Of a DNA stretch of 9,004 bases, positions 1-5,589 are shown in pieces. Position numbers and translations under genes: made by a program. Source of the DNA: an uncultured Acetatifactor sp. (GTDB lineage Bacteria > Bacillota > Clostridia > Lachnospirales > Lachnospiraceae); NCBI GenBank assembly GCA_910586435.1, contig CAJUGT010000153.1, positions 1-9,004 on the forward strand. Direction: 5' to 3'. Numbering within the stretch: the stretch's first letter is position 1; every line of letters starts with the position of its first letter. The notes below the pieces were generated by a model that made no database searches, had not been told where the DNA came from, and saw nothing but the letters and a program-made list of their open reading frames with translations.

Positions 1-10
1 CTTGGGGCGT

Positions 11-50
11 TGCAAGCTTGATACCCCGTTGCTTGCAGCGGGGTCTTTGA
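11..50 (+). terminator. Terminator-like GC-rich hairpin at the left edge
   Basis: ACCCCG (23-28) and CGGGGT (39-44) form a perfect 6-bp stem, followed by a weak T-rich tail (CTTTGATT). A second perfect inverted repeat, TGCAAGC (11-17) with GCTTGCA (31-37), overlaps it. GGGG at 4-7 could also compete for the same CCCC. The simplest reading is the 3' terminator of a gene lying before the window. The tail is a poor U-tract, so an intergenic palindromic repeat is equally possible. Confidence 0.35.
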
Positions 51-100
51 TTATACAGCAAAAAGAGTTCAACCAATAACGAAACAAGAACAAACTGCTA

Positions 101-388
101 GTGAAACCCATTGCTGAACGCTACGATTCCCAATATCCATTTGGAGAACTATATGAAGGGTTTTGTATATATGACTTAGAGCAAGCCCCGTATGATACTG
201 ATGATGAAAGCAATGTGATTTTGGCGGGAGCTACATCGCTGCCTCCCATATTTGATATGGAACTTCTTCAAAATATCATCAACTGGTGGTTGAAATGCCT
301 CAGTGAAATAACAGACGTTCTTCATGGGGCCCAATGGGAGGTATCTATTGATGATAATCCCATTGAATGGAGTTCCAATACAAACTGA
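101..388 (+). CDS. Small acidic hypothetical protein, possible immunity-like gene or fragment
   Basis: The frame encodes 95 residues, starting with GTG at 101. An in-frame TAA lies at 77-79 and no ATG or clear Shine-Dalgarno sequence lies between it and 101, so the start is uncertain. The product is acidic, with no signal peptide or membrane segment. Visible patterns are an aromatic N-terminal stretch (YPFGELYEGFCIYD), a central helix-like segment with the pair WW, and a C-terminal WEVSIDDNPIEW. I do not recognise the family. Small acidic single-domain proteins with a W-x-V-x-I-D-D ending occur among immunity proteins of polymorphic toxins, and the next gene has a similar flavour, but no toxin is in view. 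It may instead be the C-terminal remnant of a longer gene, given the poor start. Coding status is moderately likely because the opposite-strand frame across it is less protein-like. Confidence 0.45.
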   Translation: MKPIAERYDSQYPFGELYEGFCIYDLEQAPYDTDDESNVILAGATSLPPIFDMELLQNIINWWLKCLSEITDVLHGAQWEVSIDDNPIEWSSNTN

Positions 389-390
389 CT

Positions 391-411
391 TTGAATAAGT
401 GATGTATTCAA
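391..411 (+). terminator. AT-rich hairpin just after the 101-388 gene
   Basis: TTGAATA (391-397) and TATTCAA (405-411) are perfect reverse complements with a 7-nt loop, starting two bases after the stop codon at 386-388. The stem has a single G-C pair and only a short TTGTT follows, so it would be a weak terminator at best. Position is the main support. Confidence 0.25.
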
Positions 412-579
412 TTGTTCCTGAATTTATTTGGCAACAGGAGCCTTCAGCTCTCTGCGCCGCCATAAATTGAATTCCTGCCGTCCCTTTTGCTGCAATAGAA
501 GTAATTTCAAGCCACCAGGCACTGTTGAAACAAAACAGTAACCTGATTCCATATTGGGAAACGAGCAGGGGCTTTGCTG

Positions 580-608
580 TTGACGTAGGTTATTCAGGAT
601 GGTATCAT
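580..608 (+). promoter_or_regulatory. Candidate sigma-A promoter upstream of the 706-1167 gene
   Basis: TTGACG (580-585) and TATCAT (603-608) are separated by exactly 17 nt. Each matches the sigma-A consensus hexamer at five of six positions. Transcription would begin near 615, giving a leader of about 90 nt before the ATG at 706. The call rests on motif match and placement only. Confidence 0.4.
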
Positions 609-694
609 GTATTGAGAGCGGTATGCCACAGTTATGCGTTTTAAAAGTATGATGGGAGAAAGCGGTAAAAATAAGATACAATAAGATGATATGC

Positions 695-700
695 GGGAGG
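695..700 (+). promoter_or_regulatory. Ribosome binding site that fixes the start at 706
   Basis: GGGAGG sits 5 nt before the ATG at 706. The in-frame ATG at 691 lies upstream of this site and has no Shine-Dalgarno of its own, so the site decides in favour of 706. Confidence 0.75.
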
Positions 701-705
701 ATAAG

Positions 706-1167
706 ATGACCCAATATAAAGCTGCGCCTTTTAATGCCCTGAAAATTGGGGTGAGAAAGATTGACAGACATGAATTTGCCGACGGGGAATGGACATTAAA
801 GTTACAGTGGTATCTGAAATTTGTCGTTGGTTTTGGGATTCTTGATTATCTATATGTCAACAGCGAAGGTGACAGATGGTGGATGGACGTGGAGTGTGGG
901 AAAGGATTTGCCACGGTACAGATACATTGCTTTGATGGGCAAAATGATATAGATTATTTTTACCTGAATCCGGCTCATGAGGATGATATGACAGAAGTGG
1001 AGGTTGGAGGAGGATACGCCCGCAAATGCGGGTGCTGTACCAGTAAGAAACTGCTCTTTCGTATTATCAAAGCTTTTTTGATGGGGGGAAGACCCTATGG
1101 GGGCTGTAAGTGGCATAAATTCACACATGACAATCCTCATGGGGAAGTGATTGAGTGGCGTGACTGA
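706..1167 (+). CDS. Hypothetical 153-residue protein, immunity-protein-like
   Basis: The ATG at 706 is preferred over the in-frame ATG at 691 because GGGAGG lies just before it. The product has no signal peptide or membrane span and is probably cytosolic. The N-terminal half alternates beta-like strands rich in aromatics (LKLQWYLKF, DRWWMDVE, FATVQIHCFDG). The C-terminal third has a cysteine cluster CGCC at residues 108-111, then an amphipathic helix ending in AFLMGGRPYGGCKWH. A helix followed by G-x-P and a downstream W resembles the C-terminal pattern of Imm1-type immunity proteins, and the strand-rich body fits. That is a resemblance judged by eye, not a family assignment. Cysteines occur through the body as well as in the cluster, but no standard zinc motif is clear. 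The gene has a candidate promoter (580-608) and is followed after 56 nt by the carbohydrate-binding gene, whose own likely promoter overlaps its end. Coding status is solid; function is open. Confidence 0.7.
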   Translation: MTQYKAAPFNALKIGVRKIDRHEFADGEWTLKLQWYLKFVVGFGILDYLYVNSEGDRWWMDVECGKGFATVQIHCFDGQNDIDYFYLNPAHEDDMTEVEVGGGYARKCGCCTSKKLLFRIIKAFLMGGRPYGGCKWHKFTHDNPHGEVIEWRD

Positions 1168-1192
1168 ATAAGGTGTTTCAAAGTCATATAAT
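1164..1192 (+). promoter_or_regulatory. Candidate promoter for the carbohydrate-binding gene
   Basis: A perfect -10 hexamer TATAAT lies at 1187-1192. The -35 position 17 nt upstream (CTGAAT, 1164-1169) matches TTGACA only in its central TGA and overlaps the stop codon of the preceding gene. Transcription would start near 1199, about 25 nt before the ATG at 1224. The -35 is weak. Confidence 0.4.
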
Positions 1193-1223
1193 AATGTGAT
1201 TTTGAGGAAGGGAAAGGAACTCT

Positions 1224-2015
1224 ATGGTGGTATTAACGCTGGAGGTGATTGACAGAGAGGGGAATATTGCCTGTACATGCAGCGGGGAGAATTTTGTTGA
1301 CTTGGTTTATGGACATGCCTATGAGGAAGGAGACAGGATTCGTCTGACAGCATCGGAGAGCAATCTGTATTTGCATTGGCAGGTGGATGATGGATTAGGA
1401 GACGCTTTTGTGTATCTGAAGGGGGAGGTAATCTATCAGATACCTTTTGGAGAACAGAGGAGAAGCTATTCTCCAAAAGCTTTTCATGGTGACAGGCATT
1501 ATATGTATGTGGAATTGGCGGGAAAAGAGGAGATAGAGTGCTATCGAAATCTGGCGTTAAATCCGGCGGACCAGCGTTTTGATGTGCAGTGTTTTCCCCA
1601 TGCGTCCGCAAATGTGGAGACAAGGGGGGAGGCTACTTTTGCCGCAAGGAACGCCATTGACGGCGTAAGGGCGAATCTTAAGCATGGTTCCTGGCCCTAT
1701 GAGTCCTGGGGAATCAACCAACAGGACGACGCGGTTTTGAAAGTGGATTTTGGCAGGAAAGTCAGGACAGATAAGGTTGTATTGTATACACGCTCTGACT
1801 TTCCCCATGATAACTGGTGGGTGCGGGTTACGTTGACATTCTCCGACGGAAGCGCAATGGAATTCCCGCTGGAAAAATCCACAAAAGCCCATGTACTTAC
1901 CTTTCCGGAAAGGGAAACGGAATGGGTGGAGCTTGGCAGTCTTATAAAAGCGGATGATCCCTCACCGTTTCCAGCGTTAAGTCAGATAGAGGTATACGGG
2001 AAGGACATACTGTAA
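1224..2015 (+). CDS. Two-domain carbohydrate-binding protein with discoidin-like C-terminal domain (DUF7402-type)
   Basis: The 263-residue protein starts at ATG 1224, just after the purine-rich GGGAAAGGAA. Residues 1-108 form a beta-rich domain I cannot name (GDRIRLTAS, LYLHWQVDD). Residues 109-263 look like a galactose-binding/discoidin fold. They open with NLALNP, continue with FPHASANVETRGE (124-136) and AARNAIDG (140-147), then SWGIN, LKVDFGRKVRTDKVVLY, RSDFPHDNWW and TLTFSDGS. NLALN-x(n)-A-x-N-AIDG is the usual entry pattern of F5/8-type C carbohydrate-binding domains, and this variant matches the clostridial DUF7402 group as I remember it. There is no catalytic motif, signal peptide or membrane segment, so the protein is probably cytoplasmic. 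It lies 252 nt before an intracellular-type fucosidase on the same strand, which suggests a shared role in handling fucosylated glycans. The ligand is unknown. Fold class is fairly sure; partnership with the fucosidase is inferred. Confidence 0.8.
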   Translation: MVVLTLEVIDREGNIACTCSGENFVDLVYGHAYEEGDRIRLTASESNLYLHWQVDDGLGDAFVYLKGEVIYQIPFGEQRRSYSPKAFHGDRHYMYVELAGKEEIECYRNLALNPADQRFDVQCFPHASANVETRGEATFAARNAIDGVRANLKHGSWPYESWGINQQDDAVLKVDFGRKVRTDKVVLYTRSDFPHDNWWVRVTLTFSDGSAMEFPLEKSTKAHVLTFPERETEWVELGSLIKADDPSPFPALSQIEVYGKDIL

Positions 2016-2143
2016 GAAAAGCCTGCCATACGGATTTCTTCTGCAAGGGGAAACGCCAATACAGGCCTTTGACACCGGTTGTTTAGCTTCCTGGAGGCAG
2101 TGAGAATACATAAAGCAGGCATCTGTTTACAGGGAAGTTTGGA

Positions 2144-2183
2144 TGGGAATGAAATGCAGAGAGTGGAACTGAAATGCAGAGAG
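2144..2183 (+). repeat. 20-bp direct duplication in the fucosidase leader
   Basis: Two adjacent 20-bp copies (2144-2163 and 2164-2183) share GAAATGCAGAGAG exactly and differ at two positions in their first seven bases (TGGGAAT versus TGGAACT). They sit directly before the 19-bp hairpin array and are unrelated to it in sequence. No protein-binding motif is recognised. Confidence 0.85.
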
Positions 2184-2189
2184 CAGAAC

Positions 2190-2248
2190 AAGTTCCCGCA
2201 AGCGGGCCAAGTTCCCGCAAGCGGGCCAAGTTCCCGCAAGCGGGAACT
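2190..2248 (+). repeat. Triple 19-bp hairpin-forming tandem repeat before the fucosidase start
   Basis: Three consecutive units begin at 2190, 2209 and 2228, with the form AAGTTCCCGCAAGCGGGCC. Units 1 and 2 are identical; unit 3 ends in GGGAACT instead. Every unit contains the palindrome CCCG-CAAG-CGGG. In unit 3 the stem extends to eight perfect pairs, AGTTCCCG (2229-2236) with CGGGAACT (2241-2248). That hairpin ends 5 nt before the AGGAGA ribosome binding site. There is no T-tract, so it does not look like an intrinsic terminator. A role in mRNA stability or translational control is possible; a neutral slippage product is also possible. Confidence 0.9.
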
Positions 2249-2253
2249 GGAAT

Positions 2254-2259
2254 AGGAGA
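2254..2259 (+). promoter_or_regulatory. Ribosome binding site of the GH95 gene
   Basis: AGGAGA is spaced 8 nt from ATG 2268, and an in-frame stop (TAG, 2253-2255) overlaps it, which excludes an earlier start. The second ATG at 2274 would have wider, less typical spacing. The site lies close behind the last hairpin of the 19-bp array, so it could be affected by that structure. Confidence 0.75.
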
Positions 2260-2267
2260 AACAAAAA

Positions 2268-4547
2268 ATGGGAATGTTGTGGTTTGACAGACCGGCGGGA
2301 AGCTGGAGCGAGGCGCTGCCAATTGGCAACGGGCGGTTGGGAGCAATGGTTTTCGGCGGCGGTAAGAGCGAAACTCTTCAATTGAATCAGGATAGTGTCT
2401 GGTACGGGGGACCGATTGACCGTATCAATCCGGACGCAAAATCACATTTAGAGGAAGTCCGCAAATTGATTTTGGCAGGGAAAATTCCGGAGGCGGAGAA
2501 CCTTCTCCGCTATACTTTTTCCGGCACGCCCAGAGGGGAACGTCCCTATCAGACGCTGGGGAATATGGAACTGACGTTTCACGGGATGGGAGCAGATCTG
2601 CCGGGGTATCGGCGAGAGCTGGACCTGGAGAAAGGGCTGGTGACAGAAAGTTACGGGGAGACTGGGCACAGAATCCATAAGGAATATCTGGCGTCCTATC
2701 CTCATGGGGTGATTGCCGTTCATATGGAGGCACAAGAGGGCACGATTTCTCTGGATGCTTTGCTTCGGAGAGCAAAGTTTTATGATCACACAGGGAAGTT
2801 GGATGAGCATACCATCTTTATGGACGCCGTCCTGGGAGAGGGAGGAATTACTTTCCTGGCAGCTGTGCGGGCGCAGGCAGTGGGAGGTGAGGTAAAGGTT
2901 CTGGGTGAGCATCTGCTGGTAAGGGAAGCCAGGGAGCTGACCCTCTATCTTGGCTGTGAGACTTCCTATTATGAAAAGGACTGGAAAAAGGCTCTGACAG
3001 AAAAGCTGGACAGGGCATGTGCTGATGGCTACACCTGTGTAAAAGAAAAACACATGGAGGATTATCAGGCATTGTTTGGCCAGGTAACGCTGAAATTGTG
3101 TGAAGAATCAAATCAGGACAAAGAAGCAGGGAATTTGTCCAAAGAGGGAACGCATTGTGATAATGCAGGGGATATGCCCATTGATAAGAGGATGGAAGAG
3201 GGAAAGGAAAAGGGATTTGACAATGGTTTTGCCGAACTTTATTTCCAATATGGCAGATACCTTCTGCTGTCTTCCAGCCGTCCGGGAGGGCTGCCGGCCA
3301 ACCTTCAGGGAATATGGAATGAGGAGATGCAGCCGCCCTGGGATTCCAAATTTACCATTAACATCAATACGGAAATGAACTACTGGCCGGCAGAAATCTG
3401 CGGTCTGTCGGAATGCCATTTACCTTTGTTTGATCATTTGTTACGGATGTGGGACAGGGGGAAAGAGACAGCCAAGAGAATGTATGGATGCCGTGGTTTT
3501 GTGGCTCATCACAATACGGATTTATGGGGCGACTGCGCTCCCCAGGACATCTATATTCCTGCCACATATTGGGTTATGGGCGGAGCCTGGCTCTGTACCC
3601 ATATCTGGACGCACTACATATATACGAAGGATGAAGACTTTTTGAGCCGTATGTATCCTTTGCTGAAGGATGCGGTATTGTTCTTCCATGACTACTTGAT
3701 AGAGTTGGACGGAAAGCTTGCCACCTGTCCTTCGGTATCGCCGGAAAATACATACATTTTGCCCGATGGTGTCAGGGGATGTGTCTGTGCTGGTTCCTCC
3801 ATGGATAATCAGATTCTGAGGGACCTGTTTGCGGGATTCCTGAAAGCTTCCAAAGTCCTGGGGATATGTGATGAGGTGGTGGAAAAGTCAGAAGAAATTC
3901 TGCAAAGGCTTCCGGGAACGAAGATTGGAAAATATGGTCAGATTATGGAGTGGATGGAGGACTATGATGAAGCGGCACCGGGGCATAGGCATATTTCTCA
4001 GCTCTATGCGCTGCACCCCTCCCATCAGATTACTGTGGATAAAACACCTGAACTGGCAGAGGCAGCGTCAAAGACTCTGGAACGCCGTCTGGCCCATGGA
4101 GGAGGACATACGGGATGGAGCTGCGCATGGATTGTCAATCTCTATGGACGCCTTGGGGACGGCGCAAAGGCGTACCAGAATCTTCAGAAGCTTTGGAGTC
4201 AGTCCACTTTTCCCAATTTGATGGACACCCATCCCCGAGGCAAGGGGCATACATTCCAGATTGACGGGAATCTGGGAGCGGTGGCTGCCATTGCTGAAAT
4301 GTTTGCGCAAAGTGATGAGGACAGGGTATTGCTTTTGCCGGCACTGCCCAAGCAGTGGGACAAGGGGTGCGTAAAGGGACTTGTCATCCCGGGCGGCGGC
4401 AGAATTGACCTGGAATGGGCGGAAGGAAGACTGGTATCCTGCCTTATAAGAACGGACAAGGCAATAGAAACCGATCTTGTATATGAGCAGAAGAAGAAGC
4501 ACATTTTTGTCAAACCTGGTGAGGAAATGCTGATACCATGGCAGTAA
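2268..4547 (+). CDS. GH95 family alpha-L-fucosidase, cytoplasmic type
   Basis: This 759-residue glycoside hydrolase should release terminal L-fucose, typically alpha-1,2-linked, from oligosaccharides by the inverting mechanism of GH95. The N-terminus (WFDRPAGSWSEALPIGNGRL) is a GH95 hallmark that begins almost at residue 1, so there is no signal peptide and the enzyme should be cytosolic. Domains in order are an N-terminal beta-sandwich (about 1-265), a helical linker, an (alpha/alpha)6 barrel (about 320-690) and a C-terminal beta domain ending in WQ. By comparison with Bifidobacterium bifidum AfcA as I remember it, N365 and N367 (NINTEMNYW) and D666 (QIDGNLG) correspond to the water-activating residues, and E493 (SVSPEN) to the general acid. 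HHNTDLWGD (414-422) and GHRHISQL (572-579) are also conserved. Residues 281-320 carry a charged low-complexity stretch between linker and barrel. No transporter or fucose-catabolism gene is in view. The family call is firm; linkage preference is inferred from the family. Confidence 0.96.
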   Translation: MGMLWFDRPAGSWSEALPIGNGRLGAMVFGGGKSETLQLNQDSVWYGGPIDRINPDAKSHLEEVRKLILAGKIPEAENLLRYTFSGTPRGERPYQTLGNMELTFHGMGADLPGYRRELDLEKGLVTESYGETGHRIHKEYLASYPHGVIAVHMEAQEGTISLDALLRRAKFYDHTGKLDEHTIFMDAVLGEGGITFLAAVRAQAVGGEVKVLGEHLLVREARELTLYLGCETSYYEKDWKKALTEKLDRACADGYTCVKEKHMEDYQALFGQVTLKLCEESNQDKEAGNLSKEGTHCDNAGDMPIDKRMEEGKEKGFDNGFAELYFQYGRYLLLSSSRPGGLPANLQGIWNEEMQPPWDSKFTININTEMNYWPAEICGLSECHLPLFDHLLRMWDRGKETAKRMYGCRGFVAHHNTDLWGDCAPQDIYIPATYWVMGGAWLCTHIWTHYIYTKDEDFLSRMYPLLKDAVLFFHDYLIELDGKLATCPSVSPENTYILPDGVRGCVCAGSSMDNQILRDLFAGFLKASKVLGICDEVVEKSEEILQRLPGTKIGKYGQIMEWMEDYDEAAPGHRHISQLYALHPSHQITVDKTPELAEAASKTLERRLAHGGGHTGWSCAWIVNLYGRLGDGAKAYQNLQKLWSQSTFPNLMDTHPRGKGHTFQIDGNLGAVAAIAEMFAQSDEDRVLLLPALPKQWDKGCVKGLVIPGGGRIDLEWAEGRLVSCLIRTDKAIETDLVYEQKKKHIFVKPGEEMLIPWQ

Positions 4548-4611
4548 TCTATTGCTGTCGGTAATCTATTGCTATCAGTAATCTATTGTTGTCAGTCATC
4601 TATTGCTGTGT
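4544..4611 (+). repeat. Four 17-bp tandem repeats starting at the fucosidase stop codon
   Basis: Units at 4544-4560, 4561-4577, 4578-4594 and 4595-4611 follow GTAATCTATTGCTGTCR with one to four changes each. The TAA of the first unit is the stop codon of the fucosidase gene. The period is not a multiple of three, so the array is not coding. The units do not pair with themselves strongly and no T-tract follows, so this is not an obvious terminator. Confidence 0.9.
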
Positions 4612-4836
4612 AGTGTGTTTAACAGTTTTGACGCTGGAAAGCGGAAACAGCATAACAGTTCAGGCTCCTGGCTGAATAGATAGAAAGAGTGTTTATATGG
4701 GAATCGGAATGGGAGAAAAGCGAGGCCCGTTCCGCAAAAGTCGGATACCGCTATGGTTGTGTGAAATAAAAAACCATGGTGGTATCTGTGTGCATGGGTG
4801 TGGAAGAGTGAGTACAAAACAGGAGATTGAGGAATT
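4612..4836 (+). other. Intergenic leader of the Ham1-family gene
   Basis: No gene is supported here. A weak promoter candidate is TTGACG (4628-4633), 17 nt before CATAAC (4651-4656), but this would leave a leader of about 170 nt. A short inverted repeat, ATGGTT with AACCAT near 4752-4779, has no T-tract. Two purine-rich stretches precede the next gene, AGGAGA at 4821-4826 and GAGG at 4829-4832. No terminator for the fucosidase gene was found. Confidence 0.4.
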
Positions 4837-5472
4837 ATGAAGTTGTTATATGGGACAGGAAACAGCGCAAAACTGGAAATTATGAGGCGGACTTTGGCGG
4901 GACTTCATGTGGATGGGAGGGAAGAGATAGAAATACATGGGTTAAAGGATATGGACAAAGAAGCGCCTTTCGTGCCGGAGACCGGTGAGACTGTTTTGGA
5001 GAATGCAAGACAGAAAGCGTATACATATTATGATTATTTTAGAGTGCCTGTTTTTTCCTGTGATTCCGGTTTGTATTTTGAAGGTTTGCCGGAGGAAGCG
5101 CAGCCGGGACTTCATGTGAGAACCGTGAATGGAAAATATCTCACCGATGATGAAATGCTGGATTATTATTCGGGGCTCGCAAAGACTTATGGGAATTTGA
5201 AAGCCAGGTATTACAATGCAATCTGCCTGGTTCTGGACAGGGAACATATTTATGAATGTATGGATGAAAGTCTGGTAAGCAAAACTTTTTTAATTACATC
5301 GGTTCCTTATTCCAAAGTGATACATAAAGGCTTTCCTATTGACAGCCTATCCGTGGATATGGATTCGGGAAAGTACTTTTATGAACAGGGAGAAAAGGAA
5401 TTGGACCAGCTGGCTGTGATGGAAGGCTGCCGGGAATTTTTTCGGAAATTGATGTCAGAGGGAAAATTATAA
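4837..5472 (+). CDS. Ham1/RdgB-like non-canonical purine NTP pyrophosphatase, divergent form
   Basis: The 211-residue product belongs to the ITPase family, which hydrolyses dITP, XTP and related nucleotides to monophosphates in the cytosol and keeps them out of DNA and RNA. Family landmarks appear in order: GTGNSAKLE (6-14), which matches the T-x-N-x-x-K nucleotide-binding start; ETGETVLENARQKA (48-61); CDSGL (75-79); PGLHVR (90-95); and GFPID (165-169). The product departs from the classic enzyme in several ways. The usual D-D-S-G-L has C75 in place of the first aspartate, with D76 kept. PGVYSAR-type sequence is replaced by PGLHVR. The C-terminal S-H-R motif is replaced by ELDQLA (about 188-193). 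I recall similar proteins in other clostridia, so this looks like a subfamily, not decay. Start 4837 is set by the conserved N-terminal strand. The gene is not obviously tied to its sugar-related neighbours. Family is sure; substrate range is not. Confidence 0.88.
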   Translation: MKLLYGTGNSAKLEIMRRTLAGLHVDGREEIEIHGLKDMDKEAPFVPETGETVLENARQKAYTYYDYFRVPVFSCDSGLYFEGLPEEAQPGLHVRTVNGKYLTDDEMLDYYSGLAKTYGNLKARYYNAICLVLDREHIYECMDESLVSKTFLITSVPYSKVIHKGFPIDSLSVDMDSGKYFYEQGEKELDQLAVMEGCREFFRKLMSEGKL

Positions 5473-5575
5473 GGCATCACAGAAAATGATGAGGTAACAG
5501 ATAGAAAAATGTAATAAAGCGGCGGCTTGGGAAAACAAAAATATAGAAATGAAAACCAGAATTAGAAAAGACGAG

Positions 5576-5582
5576 AGGGAGG
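5576..5582 (+). promoter_or_regulatory. Ribosome binding site of the large surface protein
   Basis: AGGGAGG lies 7 nt before ATG 5590. The ATG leads directly into a typical signal peptide, so this site and start agree. The 117-nt gap after the Ham1 gene shows no clear hairpin terminator and no convincing promoter hexamers. Confidence 0.8.
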
Positions 5583-5589
5583 ATGTAAC

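Larger units (their letters stand above)
389..690. other. Intergenic stretch, possibly holding decayed coding sequence
   Basis: No convincing gene was found. On the + strand, frame 471-644 is open for 57 codons, ending at TAA 642-644. Its translation has a protein-like C-terminal part (segment YWETSRGFAVDVGYSGWYHV), but there is no start codon or ribosome binding site at its head and a TGA (468-470) interrupts the same frame upstream. This would fit the tail of a broken gene but could be chance. A long minus-strand frame (424-771) overlaps the start of the 706 gene and shows no recognisable domain. The segment also holds a candidate promoter at 580-608. Confidence 0.3.

Noticed and set aside
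176..463. 95-residue minus-strand frame opposite the first small gene
   Set aside because: No ribosome binding site or recognisable pattern; composition looks like a shadow of the + strand frame.
424..771. 115-residue open frame on the minus strand
   Set aside because: It overlaps the ribosome binding site and start of the well-supported 706 gene, shows no domain, and its start codon lies inside that gene.
2069..2112. Promoter for the fucosidase gene built on TTGACA at 2069-2074
   Set aside because: The -35 is perfect, but no -10-like hexamer lies 16-18 nt downstream; the nearest, TACATA at 2107, is 32 nt away.
2190..2248. CRISPR-like reading of the tandem palindromes
   Set aside because: The units are directly adjacent with no spacers between them, and no cas gene is present.
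2190..2253. Intrinsic terminator for the carbohydrate-binding gene
   Set aside because: The stems are strong but no T-tract follows; the sequence leads straight into a ribosome binding site.
1982..2381. Minus-strand frames containing GNLARLRELGPLAG-like repeats
   Set aside because: They are translations of the 19-bp tandem array and run into the fucosidase start; no start signal or family match.
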